Source: Sellimonas caecigallum (lineage in GTDB: Bacteria; Bacillota; Clostridia; Lachnospirales; Lachnospiraceae). Taken from it: DNA of 64,000 nucleotides. Every line of letters begins with the position of its first letter. Position 1 is the first letter of the stretch. This document shows positions 9,072 to 18,443 of the stretch, in pieces. Below the pieces are notes generated by a model. The model was not told the DNA's origin. It was given only the letters and a program-made list of their open reading frames with translations, and searched no databases. The position numbers and the translations under genes are program-made. The stretch is from positions 60,509 through 124,508 of the forward strand of contig NZ_VIRV01000007.1 in the NCBI RefSeq assembly GCF_019754295.1. The letters run 5' to 3'.

Positions 9072-12000
9072 ATGTATCAGAAAGTTTCCACAGATCTGAA
9101 GTTTGTTGATCGTGAAAAAGCGATTGAAAAATTCTGGGAAGAAAATCACATTTTTGAAAAGAGTATGGAGAACCGGAAACAAGGCGAGACGTACACATTC
9201 TACGACGGACCTCCGACTGCAAATGGAAAACCGCATATCGGACACGTACTGACACGTGTCATCAAAGATATGATCCCTAGATACCAGACGATGAAAGGAA
9301 AAATGGTGCCGAGAAAGGCAGGATGGGATACCCATGGTCTTCCGGTAGAACTCGAGGTAGAGAAGCTTCTTGGTCTGGACGGAAAAGAACAGATCGAAGA
9401 GTACGGACTCGTCCCGTTCATCGACAAATGTAAAGAGAGTGTCTGGAAATATAAAGGAATGTGGGAAGATTTCTCCGCTACAGTTGGTTTCTGGGCAGAT
9501 ATGGAACATCCATATGTAACATATGACAATAATTTTATCGAATCCGAATGGTGGGCATTAAAACAGATCTGGGAGAAGAAGCTCCTGTACAAGGGCTTCA
9601 AGATCGTTCCTTACTGTCCGCGCTGCGGAACGCCGCTCTCTGCGCAGGAAGTTGCCCAGGGATACAAAGATGTGAAGGAACGCTCCGCTGTCGTGCGTTT
9701 TAAAGTGAAAGACGAAGATGCCTACATTCTGGCATGGACGACAACTCCGTGGACACTTCCGTCAAACGTTGCACTCTGTGTGCATCCGGATGAGACGTAT
9801 GTGAAAGTAAAAACATGCGACGGATATACCTATTATCTTGCAGAGGCACTGGCTGAAAAGATCCTGGGAGAATTAAACAAAGAAAACCCGGAAGAGAAAG
9901 CGTACGAAATTCTGGAACGCTATACAGGAAAAGAACTGGAAGGAAAAGAGTATATCCCTCTTTATTCAGGCGCTCAGGAAACAGCGGATAAACAGAAAAA
10001 GAAAGCATTTTTTGTTGTGTGCGATACGTATGTAACACTGACAGACGGTACCGGAGTGGTACACATTGCTCCGGCATTCGGTGAAGACGACTCTAAGGTG
10101 GGACGCCGCTATGATCTCCCGTTCGTACAGTTTGTAAACGGGAAAGGGGAACTGACGGAAGAGACGCCGTTTGCAGGTGTATTCTGCAAGAAAGCAGACC
10201 CGATGGTTCTTGCCGATCTGGAAAAGAGAGGACTTCTCTTCTCTGCGCCGAAGTTTGAACACAGCTATCCGCACTGCTGGAGATGTGATACTCCACTCAT
10301 CTATTATGCAAGAGAATCCTGGTTTATCAAGATGACGGAAGTCAAGGAAGATCTGATCCGGAACAACAATACCATCAACTGGATTCCGGAAAGTATCGGA
10401 AAGGGCCGGTTCGGAGACTGGCTTGAGAATGTACAGGACTGGGGCATCAGCCGTAACCGTTATTGGGGTACACCGCTCAATATCTGGGAATGCGAATGTG
10501 GATGTCAGCATTCTATAGGAAGTATCGAGGAGCTCAAATCCATGTCCGACAATTGTCCGGACGACATCGAGCTTCACCGTCCGTATATTGACGAAGTGAC
10601 GATCAGATGTCCGAAATGCGGCAAAGAAATGCACCGCGTGCCGGAAGTGATCGACTGCTGGTTTGACAGCGGTTCCATGCCGTTTGCACAGCATCACTAT
10701 CCGTTTGAGAACAAAGAGCTGTTTGAGCAGCAGTTCCCGGCAGACTTTATCTCCGAGGCTGTGGATCAGACAAGAGGATGGTTCTACTCCCTGCTTGCCA
10801 TCTCTACGCTGATATTTAACAAAGCTCCGTATAAAAATGTCATCGTCCTTGGCCATGTGCAGGATGAGAATGGACAGAAGATGAGTAAATCCAAAGGAAA
10901 TGCCGTCGATCCGTTTAAGGCGCTTGAGACATACGGGGCAGACGCGATCCGCTGGTACTTCTATATCAACAGTGCACCGTGGCTTCCGAACCGTTTCCAC
11001 GGCAAGGCTGTACAGGAAGGCCAGAGAAAATTCATGGGAACACTGTGGAATACGTACGCATTTTTTGTACTGTACGCGAATATTGATGAATTTGACGCCA
11101 CAAAATATAAACTGGAATATGATAAATTATCCGTTATGGATAAATGGCTCTTGTCAAAACTGAACACACTGATCATGACAGTGGATGAAAATCTGTCCAA
11201 TTACCGCATTCCGGAGTCTGCAAGAGCACTTCAGGAGTTTGTGGATGATATGAGCAACTGGTACGTAAGACGCTGTCGTGAGAGATTCTGGGCAAAAGGA
11301 ATGGAACAGGATAAGATAAATGCATATATGACGCTGTATACGGCACTTGTTACCGTTTCGAAAGTCGCAGCTCCGATGATCCCGTTCATGTCAGAAGAGA
11401 TCTATCAGAACCTTGTGAGAAGCATCGATAAAGACGCAGAAGAAAGTATTCACCTTTGTGATTTCCCGACAGCGGATGAGAGCATGATCGATAAAGAACT
11501 GGAACGTTACATGAATGAAGTTCTGGATATCGTTGTCATGGGACGTGCATGCAGAAATGCAGCCAATATCAAGAACCGCCAGCCGATCGGCAAGATGTTT
11601 GTCAAAGGTGTGGAGGAGCTTCCGGACTTTTACAAGGATATCATCACAGAAGAATTAAATGTAAAAGAGATGGAACAGACAGAAGATGTCCGTGCATTTA
11701 CAACGTATACTTTCAAACCGCAGCTTAAGACTGTGGGACCAAAATACGGAAAACTGCTTGGAGGAATCAAAAAGGAACTGGAAACACTGGATGGAAATGC
11801 AGCCATGGATATTCTCGAAGAAAAGGGAGCTCTTACCTTTGAGATCAACGGTTCAGAAGTTGTTCTCACAAAAGAAGATCTTCTGATCGATATGGTTCAG
11901 ACAGAAGGTTATGTATCAGAGAGCGATTACGGCATTACGGTCGTGCTGGATACGAACCTCACTCCGGAATTACTGGAGGAAGGATTTGTCCGTGAAATCA

Positions 12001-12227
12001 TCAGTAAGATCCAGACAATGAGGAAAGAAGCAGATTTCGAAGTGACAGATAAGATTCATGTAACTTACAGCGGAAGTGAAAAGGCAGAAACAGTATTTGC
12101 AGAAAATGCAGATGAAATCAGACAGGAAGTACTCGCAGTATCCGCCGAAAAGAAAGATCCGGAAGGATTTGTAAAGGAATGGAAGATCAATGGAGAAGCC
12201 GTGATGATCGGAGTGGCAAGAGACTAA
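9072..12227 (+). CDS. ileS: isoleucyl-tRNA synthetase
   Basis: 1051 residues; class-I synthetase charging tRNA-Ile with isoleucine in the cytoplasm. The HIGH motif reads KPHIGHV near residues 54-60 and the KMSKS motif is intact (GQKMSKSKGN). The editing (CP1) insertion lies between them. The length and C-terminal region resemble the longer type-2 (eukaryote-like) IleRS, a class known to be less sensitive to mupirocin; that sub-typing is inference. A GAGAAGGAGAG ribosome site precedes ATG 9072. Controlled by the T-box just upstream. Confidence 0.97.
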   Translation: MYQKVSTDLKFVDREKAIEKFWEENHIFEKSMENRKQGETYTFYDGPPTANGKPHIGHVLTRVIKDMIPRYQTMKGKMVPRKAGWDTHGLPVELEVEKLLGLDGKEQIEEYGLVPFIDKCKESVWKYKGMWEDFSATVGFWADMEHPYVTYDNNFIESEWWALKQIWEKKLLYKGFKIVPYCPRCGTPLSAQEVAQGYKDVKERSAVVRFKVKDEDAYILAWTTTPWTLPSNVALCVHPDETYVKVKTCDGYTYYLAEALAEKILGELNKENPEEKAYEILERYTGKELEGKEYIPLYSGAQETADKQKKKAFFVVCDTYVTLTDGTGVVHIAPAFGEDDSKVGRRYDLPFVQFVNGKGELTEETPFAGVFCKKADPMVLADLEKRGLLFSAPKFEHSYPHCWRCDTPLIYYARESWFIKMTEVKEDLIRNNNTINWIPESIGKGRFGDWLENVQDWGISRNRYWGTPLNIWECECGCQHSIGSIEELKSMSDNCPDDIELHRPYIDEVTIRCPKCGKEMHRVPEVIDCWFDSGSMPFAQHHYPFENKELFEQQFPADFISEAVDQTRGWFYSLLAISTLIFNKAPYKNVIVLGHVQDENGQKMSKSKGNAVDPFKALETYGADAIRWYFYINSAPWLPNRFHGKAVQEGQRKFMGTLWNTYAFFVLYANIDEFDATKYKLEYDKLSVMDKWLLSKLNTLIMTVDENLSNYRIPESARALQEFVDDMSNWYVRRCRERFWAKGMEQDKINAYMTLYTALVTVSKVAAPMIPFMSEEIYQNLVRSIDKDAEESIHLCDFPTADESMIDKELERYMNEVLDIVVMGRACRNAANIKNRQPIGKMFVKGVEELPDFYKDIITEELNVKEMEQTEDVRAFTTYTFKPQLKTVGPKYGKLLGGIKKELETLDGNAAMDILEEKGALTFEINGSEVVLTKEDLLIDMVQTEGYVSESDYGITVVLDTNLTPELLEEGFVREIISKIQTMRKEADFEVTDKIHVTYSGSEKAETVFAENADEIRQEVLAVSAEKKDPEGFVKEWKINGEAVMIGVARD

Positions 12228-12265
12228 ATCGAATATCATTCTAGTTTAACAGGGGGAAGACCAAG

Positions 12266-14728
12266 ATGTACAGCAAAAGATTTGAGAAGGAAACATTCAA
12301 AGAAGAAGTAAGAAATAATATTAAAAATTTATACCGGAAAACAATCGAAGAGGCAAGCGGACAGCAGATTTTTCAGGCTGTTTCCCTTGCGGTAAAGGAT
12401 ACCATCATCGATAACTGGCTGGCGACCCAGGAAGTGATGGAAAAAGAAGATCCAAAGACGGTGTATTATATGTCAATGGAATTTCTTATGGGAAGAGCAC
12501 TTGGAAATAACCTTATCAACTTGACGGCGTACAATGAAGTAAAAGAAGCGCTGGACGAGATGGGGATCGACCTGAACGCCGTGGAAGACGAAGAACCGGA
12601 TGCAGCACTTGGGAACGGAGGACTTGGAAGGCTTGCAGCATGCTTCCTGGATTCGCTTTCCACGCTGGGATATCCTGCATATGGATGCGGAATCCGCTAC
12701 CGCTACGGAATGTTTAAACAGAAAATCGAGAACGGTTACCAGGTGGAAGTACCGGATAACTGGCTCAAAGACGGAAATCCGTTTGAAATCCGCAGAGATG
12801 AATATGCAAAAGAAGTGCGGTTCGGAGGAGATGTGCGGATCGAGTACGACCCGGTCACAAAAAGAAACAATTTCATCCAGGAAAACTACAGTTCAGTAAG
12901 AGCGATACCGTACGATATTCCGATCGTAGGATACGGCAATCATGTGGTAAATACCCTGCGGATCTGGGATGCGGAAGCGATTACCGACTTCCACCTGGAT
13001 GCCTTCAACAGAGGCGATTATCGCCATGCGGTAGAGCAGGAAAACCTTGCAAAGATGATCGTCGATGTTCTCTATCCTTGTGACGACCATTATGCAGGAA
13101 AAGAGCTGCGCCTGAAACAGCAGTATTTCTTTATCTCGGCGAGTCTCCAGACACTGCTGGCAAGATATAAGAAAAAACACGACGATGTGAGAAAACTTTA
13201 CGAAAAAGTGACAATCCAGATGAACGATACTCATCCGACTCTGGCTGTCGCTGAGCTGATGCACCTTCTGATTGACCAGGAAGGTCTCGAGTGGGATGAA
13301 GCGTGGGATGTGACGACGAAAACGGTTGCGTACACAAACCATACGATCATGGCAGAGGCACTGGAAAAATGGCCGATTGATCTGTTCTCCAGACTGCTTC
13401 CGCGTATTTATCAGATCATTCAGGAAATCGACCGCCGTTTCGTATTGGAAATCCGGGCAAAATATCCGGGAGACGAAGGAAAAGTAAAACGGATGGCAAT
13501 CCTCAGAGACGGACAGGTAAAGATGGCGCATCTTGCCATTGTTGCCGGATATTCCGTAAACGGGGTAGCCAGACTGCACACGGAAATCCTGAAACATCAG
13601 GAACTCAGAGATTTCTATGAAATGATGCCTCAGAAATTCAACAACAAGACGAACGGTATCACACAGAGAAGATTTCTTCTCCACGGAAATCCGCTTCTGG
13701 CAGAGTGGATAACAAAGCATATTGGTTCCGGCTGGATCACAGATCTGTCTGAAATGAGCAAGCTCAAACCGCTGGCCGAGGACACAAAAGCTCTGGCGGA
13801 ATTCCAGGATATCAAGTACAGAAACAAACTGCGTCTGGCCGAATATATCAAGAAGCACAATGGAATCGAGGTGGATCCGCGTTCCATCTTTGACGTACAG
13901 GTAAAACGTCTCCATGAATACAAACGTCAGCTTCTGAACATCCTGCATGTGATGTATCTTTACAATAAGATCAAAGAGCACCCGGAAATGTACTTCTATC
14001 CGAGAACATTTATTTTTGGAGCAAAGGCGGCAGCAGGATATGTGCGGGCGAAAGAAACGATTAAACTGATCAATTCCGTGGCAGATGTAATCAACAATGA
14101 CAGAAGCATCAACGGAAAGATCAAAGTCGTCTTCATAGAAGATTATCGTGTATCCAATGCAGAGCTTATCTTTGCAGCTGCAGATGTCAGCGAACAGATT
14201 TCTACCGCTTCCAAAGAAGCATCTGGAACAGGAAATATGAAATTCATGCTGAACGGCGCGCCGACACTGGGCACGATGGACGGTGCAAATGTGGAGATCG
14301 TGGAAGAAGTGGGTATCGAAAATGCGTTCATTTTCGGACTTTCTTCAGACGAAGTCATCAATTTTGAAAACCATGGAGGCTACAATCCGACAGATATCTA
14401 CTTCAATGACTGGGATGTCAAACGTGTGGTAGATCAGCTGGTTGACGGAACATACTCCAACGGAAATCATGAGATGTATCGTGATCTTTACGATTCTCTT
14501 GTAAATACACACGGCAGAGAACCGGCTGACAGGTATTTTATCCTGAAAGATTTCCGGGCATATGCAGAGGCACAGCAGAGAGTAGAGCAAGCATACCGCG
14601 ATCAGGAAGGATGGGCAAAAAAAGCGCTCTTAAACGTGGCTTGCTGCGGTAAATTCACAGCGGACAGAACAATCCAGGAATATGTTGATGATATTTGGCA
14701 TCTGGATCACATCGAAGTGGACGCCTAG
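12266..14728 (+). CDS. glgP: glycogen/starch/alpha-glucan phosphorylase
   Basis: 820 residues, typical size for the GT35 family. It releases glucose-1-phosphate from alpha-1,4-glucans using phosphate. The pyridoxal-phosphate signature is present (EASGTGNMKFMLNGA, lysine in NMKF), as is the N-terminal LGNGGLGRLAAC segment. It starts 38 bases after ileS with GGGGGAAG as ribosome site. No other glycogen genes are adjacent. The next gene follows a terminator-like hairpin. Confidence 0.96.
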   Translation: MYSKRFEKETFKEEVRNNIKNLYRKTIEEASGQQIFQAVSLAVKDTIIDNWLATQEVMEKEDPKTVYYMSMEFLMGRALGNNLINLTAYNEVKEALDEMGIDLNAVEDEEPDAALGNGGLGRLAACFLDSLSTLGYPAYGCGIRYRYGMFKQKIENGYQVEVPDNWLKDGNPFEIRRDEYAKEVRFGGDVRIEYDPVTKRNNFIQENYSSVRAIPYDIPIVGYGNHVVNTLRIWDAEAITDFHLDAFNRGDYRHAVEQENLAKMIVDVLYPCDDHYAGKELRLKQQYFFISASLQTLLARYKKKHDDVRKLYEKVTIQMNDTHPTLAVAELMHLLIDQEGLEWDEAWDVTTKTVAYTNHTIMAEALEKWPIDLFSRLLPRIYQIIQEIDRRFVLEIRAKYPGDEGKVKRMAILRDGQVKMAHLAIVAGYSVNGVARLHTEILKHQELRDFYEMMPQKFNNKTNGITQRRFLLHGNPLLAEWITKHIGSGWITDLSEMSKLKPLAEDTKALAEFQDIKYRNKLRLAEYIKKHNGIEVDPRSIFDVQVKRLHEYKRQLLNILHVMYLYNKIKEHPEMYFYPRTFIFGAKAAAGYVRAKETIKLINSVADVINNDRSINGKIKVVFIEDYRVSNAELIFAAADVSEQISTASKEASGTGNMKFMLNGAPTLGTMDGANVEIVEEVGIENAFIFGLSSDEVINFENHGGYNPTDIYFNDWDVKRVVDQLVDGTYSNGNHEMYRDLYDSLVNTHGREPADRYFILKDFRAYAEAQQRVEQAYRDQEGWAKKALLNVACCGKFTADRTIQEYVDDIWHLDHIEVDA

Positions 14729-14763
14729 CCTAATTTCAAATGATTTATAAATAATTCAGAAGC

Positions 14764-14797
14764 CCCTCTCATATACTTACCGTATGGGAGGGTCTTT
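14764..14797 (+). terminator. terminator-like hairpin containing the spoIID ribosome site
   Basis: CCCTCTCATA (14764-14773) pairs with TATGGGAGGG (14783-14792; one G-U) and is followed by TCTTTT. The 3' arm GGGAGGG is also the only good ribosome-binding site for ATG 14799. The hairpin can therefore end glgP transcripts and hide the spoIID start in read-through transcripts. Confidence 0.7.
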
Positions 14798-14798
14798 T

Positions 14799-15695
14799 AT
14801 GCTGCGCAAATGGAAAAAAGTCATATGCTATATATTTGTTTTGACGGCACTTCCGTATCTGATTACCATTTTTATAAATGGACCGATGCGATTATCCGCA
14901 CCGACACAAAAACAACAGGAAGTTGCGGTCATGTCGGAAGGAGACAGCAAGGCAAAATTCCTGTCTTTGGATGAGTACGGAATGGGAATGCTGGCGAGAG
15001 AGATTCCGATGTCTATGGATATCGAGGCGGTAAAAGCTCAGGCAATACTTGTACGGACAGGTATCTATAAAAAAATGGCAGAAAAGACTGGCAATGATCA
15101 AGTCGTATTTTCCGGGCCTTATTTTTCTGTGCAGGAAATGGAAAAAGAATGGGGCGACCATATGGAAGAATATTATTCCAAACTAAAAAAAGCCTGGAAT
15201 GAGACAAAAGAAAGAATTTTAACCTATGGTGGAAAACCAGCATACACGCCATTTTGCAGGCTCACAAACGGAAAAACCAGAAATGCAGCCGAGGCATTAA
15301 ATACGGATCAGTATCCGTATCTCAAAAGCGTGGACTGTTCGAAAGATATCGAGGCCAAAGGGGCGTTTCAGACAAAAGAGATAAAAGGGGATACATACGA
15401 GATTGCAAAGACCGACAGCACAGGTTATGTGCTCCAGGTAAAAAACGGGGAACAGATACTCGACGGAGATGCTTTTCGGGATCAGTTCGGCCTCGTGTCA
15501 TCCAGCTTTACTCTCAAAAAAGGAAAAGGAAAGACGGACGTGACGACAAAGGGCAATGGACACGGCCTTGGGATGAGCCAGAATACAGCAGACCAGATGG
15601 CAAAGGAAGGAAAAGACTATAAAGAAATACTGGCATATTTTTTTGAAGGAACTACACTGCAGGAAGTTGCAGAAATTTTGAGCGAGACAGAATAA
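14799..15695 (+). CDS. spoIID: stage II sporulation protein D, peptidoglycan lytic enzyme
   Basis: 298 residues: a membrane segment at the N-terminus (about 8-25) and the SpoIID/LytB domain with LDEYGMGMLAREIP, whose glutamate corresponds to the catalytic position, followed by EAVKAQAILVRT. SpoIID is part of the mother-cell DMP complex that degrades septal peptidoglycan during engulfment. The start is ATG 14799, behind GGGAGGG, rather than the in-frame ATG 14784 inside the hairpin. The spoIIQ gene lies immediately downstream, the usual clostridial pairing. Confidence 0.92.
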   Translation: MLRKWKKVICYIFVLTALPYLITIFINGPMRLSAPTQKQQEVAVMSEGDSKAKFLSLDEYGMGMLAREIPMSMDIEAVKAQAILVRTGIYKKMAEKTGNDQVVFSGPYFSVQEMEKEWGDHMEEYYSKLKKAWNETKERILTYGGKPAYTPFCRLTNGKTRNAAEALNTDQYPYLKSVDCSKDIEAKGAFQTKEIKGDTYEIAKTDSTGYVLQVKNGEQILDGDAFRDQFGLVSSSFTLKKGKGKTDVTTKGNGHGLGMSQNTADQMAKEGKDYKEILAYFFEGTTLQEVAEILSETE

Positions 15696-15737
15696 GCTCT
15701 ATCATTTCTGGCAAAGATAATGCCAGAGGTGATGAAG

Positions 15738-16565
15738 ATGAATAACAAGAAGCGGGCTCCTAAAAAAAGGCGGGGAGCAAAAATCGGATTGGCAGTATGC
15801 ATGGCAGCAGCAGTCGTTCTGACAGGAGTTTATACATTCAATCAATACAAAAGTAACGTCAGAAAAGAGATGGAAAAGATAGAGGAAGAAAGCCAGGCAA
15901 AGATCGATGAGTTTAAAAGTGCGGATGCAGGAAATCTGACGGAAGAGTACGCACCATACAATGAATGGGAAAATGAGTCTGACACCCAAGAAGACACTGC
16001 AAATAGTCCGGATACAGGTATGGATATGGGAACCCAAAATGCGGCAGATACAGACAGTATGAACGGAACGGAGACACAAAATACGGAGGACGGAACATCC
16101 GGAGAAACAGCAGACACCCAGGAGACGGCCGGAACAGGAAATCAGATCAACTTCAGCGAAAATGATACATTGATCTGGCCGGTAAGCGGGGCTGTACTCA
16201 TGAACTACAGCATGGATAAGACTGTATATTTCTCCACACTGGACCAGTATAAATATAACCCGGCGCTGATCATTGGCGGGGCAGTCAATGATCAGGTTAT
16301 CTCGGCAGGAAAAGGGCTCGTTAAATCCATCGATAGGACACCACAGCTTGGGACAACAGTTACTGTAGATATGGGAAACGGCTACGAAGCAATCTATGGA
16401 CAGCTCCAGAATGTACAAGTAAAGACCGGCGATCAGGTACAAGCCAAAACAGTACTCGGCTACCTTGCAGAACCGACAAGATACTACAGCGTCGAAGGCT
16501 GCAATCTGTACTTTGAACTGCGCAAAGACGGACAGCCGATCGATCCGACACAGTTTTTAGAATAA
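15738..16565 (+). CDS. spoIIQ: stage II sporulation protein Q-like M23 family protein
   Basis: 275 residues from ATG 15738, which follows AGAGGTGAT with good spacing. It has an N-terminal basic stretch and one membrane helix (about 15-33), a coiled, low-complexity linker rich in Asp/Thr/Asn, then a LytM/M23 domain (from about residue 145, LIWPVSG). The zinc-ligand motifs are lost: the usual H-x-G-x-D position reads N-P-A-L-I-I-G and the usual H-x-H-F-E reads NLYFE. This suggests a structural role, as for B. subtilis SpoIIQ in the SpoIIIAH channel across the forespore membranes. Confidence 0.9.
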   Translation: MNNKKRAPKKRRGAKIGLAVCMAAAVVLTGVYTFNQYKSNVRKEMEKIEEESQAKIDEFKSADAGNLTEEYAPYNEWENESDTQEDTANSPDTGMDMGTQNAADTDSMNGTETQNTEDGTSGETADTQETAGTGNQINFSENDTLIWPVSGAVLMNYSMDKTVYFSTLDQYKYNPALIIGGAVNDQVISAGKGLVKSIDRTPQLGTTVTVDMGNGYEAIYGQLQNVQVKTGDQVQAKTVLGYLAEPTRYYSVEGCNLYFELRKDGQPIDPTQFLE

Positions 16566-16570
16566 GACTA

Positions 16571-16612
16571 GGGGACGGGTTCCGAAGCGTCGGTACACGT
16601 CCCCGGTTTTTA
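16571..16612 (+). terminator. rho-independent terminator after spoIIQ
   Basis: GGGGACG (16571-16577) pairs with CGTCCCC (16598-16604), with inner pairing, followed by GGTTTTT. It closes the spoIID-spoIIQ transcript. Confidence 0.85.
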
Positions 16613-16635
16613 GTGCGATTTTTGTCAAGTACTAT

Positions 16636-16749
16636 TTGACTTTTTTTTTATTCCGTGATAACATAAGCAGGTATTGAACAAGTGTTATGTCAGATCATAT
16701 GGTTTTCCTGTTTCAGAATTAAACAGGCATATGGTCTTTTTATTTTGTG
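16636..16749 (+). promoter_or_regulatory. promoter and structured leader of MATE gene
   Basis: Promoter TTGACT (16636-16641), 17-base spacer, TAACAT (16659-16664). The leader then contains CCTGTTT/AAACAGG flanked on both sides by the self-complementary CATATG, giving a long hairpin (about 16696-16735) followed by GTCTTTTTATTTT. It looks like an attenuator. I do not recognise a known riboswitch class. Confidence 0.5.
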
Positions 16750-16799
16750 CGTTTGACTGTGTGGCAAGTGAAATGAGGAGGAAGGAGTAGAGTTGAGAG

Positions 16800-18143
16800 A
16801 TGGATAAGGATTTTATGAAGACGGGGCGTGTGTTTCCGCTTTTGATGTCGATGTCAGTGCCCATGATGCTTTCTATGTTGATCCAGTCGCTTTATAATAT
16901 TGTGGACAGCATCTATGTGTCCCGGCTAGGGACGGATGCGTTGACCGCGGTATCTCTTGCTTTCCCGCTTCAGAATATCGTGACTTCCGTCGCTGTTGGA
17001 GTGGGAGTAGGGATCAGTTCAGCTATTGCGATCTATCTTGGAGCAGGAAAGAGGGAGGAGGCTAATAAGGCGGCTACGATCGGGATTGGACTTACAGTTC
17101 TGCACTGTATCCTGTTTGTAGTGCTGGGGCTTTTAGTAACACGGCCGTTTATCGGTCTGTTTACATCCAATAATGCGATTGTTGAGGAGGCGTGCGACTA
17201 TACATATATTGTGCTGTGTGCCTCTTTTGGCTGTCTGCTTCAGATTGCCCTGGAGAAGATTTTCCAGGGGATCGGGGAGATGAAGATCACGATGATCTTG
17301 CTGGCGACCGGCGCTATCATAAACATCATTTTGGATCCGATCCTGATTTTTGGCTGGTTTGGTCTGCCTGCCATGGGAGTAAGGGGTGCAGCTGTGGCGA
17401 CCGTAATTGGACAAATCGCGGCTTTTCTTTTGTATATTGTAGTGTATAAAAGAAAAAGATTTGCAGTTTCTATTCATCCGAAATACCTTTGTCTTGATAA
17501 AAGGATCATCCTTCAGATTTACAGTGTGGGTATTCCATCCAGTATCATGCTGACCCTTCCTTCAGTTCTGGTCAGTGTTCTGAACAGCATTCTTTCTGCA
17601 TTCTCAGAGGTGTATGTGGCTGTTCTGGGAGTGTATTTTAAGCTTCAGACATTTATCTATATGCCGGCAAACGGGATCGTGCAGGGGATGCGTCCGCTCA
17701 TCGGGTATAACTACGGAGCAGGGGAGAAAGACAGGGTAAAGTCATTTATCCGTTACAGTATGATTTCTGCAGCCGTCATCATGATGATAGGAACCTTGCT
17801 TTCTTTGTTCATTCCTGAGCAGATATTTGCTCTGTTTGACGCGGATGAGATGCTTTTAAAGGCTGGTGTTCAGGCGCTTCGGATCATCTGCCTTGGTTTT
17901 CTTGTATCGACGGCAGGGGTTATCTATGCAGGCATTTTTGAGGCTATGGGGGAAGGAAAGCAGTCTCTTGTGATATCCCTTCTGCGCCAGTTTGCAGTGA
18001 CGATCCCAGTAGGATTTCTCCTGTCCAGAATCTGGGGAGCTGCCGGTGTGTGGGCTGCTTTCCCGATCGGAGAGCTTTGTGCGGCTATCGTGGCGCTGTT
18101 CCTTTTGAAAAAATATAAAGGCGGAGAATATTCTCCATTTTGA
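16800..18143 (+). CDS. MATE family multidrug/toxin exporter
   Basis: 447 residues with about twelve hydrophobic segments and the two-fold repeat of the family; starts with the typical TGRVFPLLMSMSVPMMLSMLIQ and has the internal-repeat counterpart around PSSIMLTLPSVLVSVLNSIL. MATE proteins export cationic compounds in exchange for Na+ or H+; substrate unknown. ATG 16800 sits behind GGAGGAAGGAG. The upstream leader carries an attenuator-like hairpin. The GIY-YIG gene begins 6 bases after its stop. Confidence 0.92.
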   Translation: MDKDFMKTGRVFPLLMSMSVPMMLSMLIQSLYNIVDSIYVSRLGTDALTAVSLAFPLQNIVTSVAVGVGVGISSAIAIYLGAGKREEANKAATIGIGLTVLHCILFVVLGLLVTRPFIGLFTSNNAIVEEACDYTYIVLCASFGCLLQIALEKIFQGIGEMKITMILLATGAIINIILDPILIFGWFGLPAMGVRGAAVATVIGQIAAFLLYIVVYKRKRFAVSIHPKYLCLDKRIILQIYSVGIPSSIMLTLPSVLVSVLNSILSAFSEVYVAVLGVYFKLQTFIYMPANGIVQGMRPLIGYNYGAGEKDRVKSFIRYSMISAAVIMMIGTLLSLFIPEQIFALFDADEMLLKAGVQALRIICLGFLVSTAGVIYAGIFEAMGEGKQSLVISLLRQFAVTIPVGFLLSRIWGAAGVWAAFPIGELCAAIVALFLLKKYKGGEYSPF

Positions 18144-18149
18144 GGAAAT

Positions 18150-18410
18150 ATGAATTACACGTATATTGTAGAATGCCATGATGGAAGCTTTTACACCGGA
18201 TGGACAAACAACCTGGATAAGCGGATAAAGGCTCACAACGATGGGAAGGGAGCCAAGTATACTAAAACAAGAAGGCCGGTAATCCTTCGGTACTATGAGA
18301 CATTTGAGACAAAAGAAGAAGCCATGTGCAGAGAAAGTAAAATCAAAAAGATGACAAGAAAACAAAAAGAAGAGCTGATAGAAAAAGCAGAAAAAGAGCC
18401 GGGAATCTGA
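18150..18410 (+). CDS. GIY-YIG nuclease-superfamily protein, YazA/YhbQ (UPF0213) type
   Basis: 86 residues. The GIY-YIG core is seen at the N-terminus (Y-T-Y-I-V-E-C then Y-T-G-W-T), with R25, H29 and N30 in the helix and E62 near CRESKIKKM. Small stand-alone members are common in Firmicutes; the cellular role is not settled. Co-transcribed with the MATE gene. Its last codons form one arm of a hairpin that also terminates the leftward hemolysin-III gene. Confidence 0.9.
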   Translation: MNYTYIVECHDGSFYTGWTNNLDKRIKAHNDGKGAKYTKTRRPVILRYYETFETKEEAMCRESKIKKMTRKQKEELIEKAEKEPGI

Positions 18411-18431
18411 GAAGATTTCCGGCTCAAACTG
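18394..18431 (-). terminator. shared terminator between convergent genes
   Basis: GAGCCGG (18394-18400) pairs with CCGGCTC (18419-18425), enclosing the GIY-YIG stop codon. On the minus strand the stem is followed by TTTTTCTGCTTTTTC, so it mainly serves the leftward gene ending at 18444. Confidence 0.7.
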
Positions 18432-18443
18432 TTTCTGAAATAT

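Noticed and set aside
9966..11000. Long leftward ORF inside ileS (and similar antisense ORFs in glgP, 12893-13981, and tadA, 34773-35654)
   Set aside because: They are complements of strongly conserved coding regions with no ribosome site or recognisable product.
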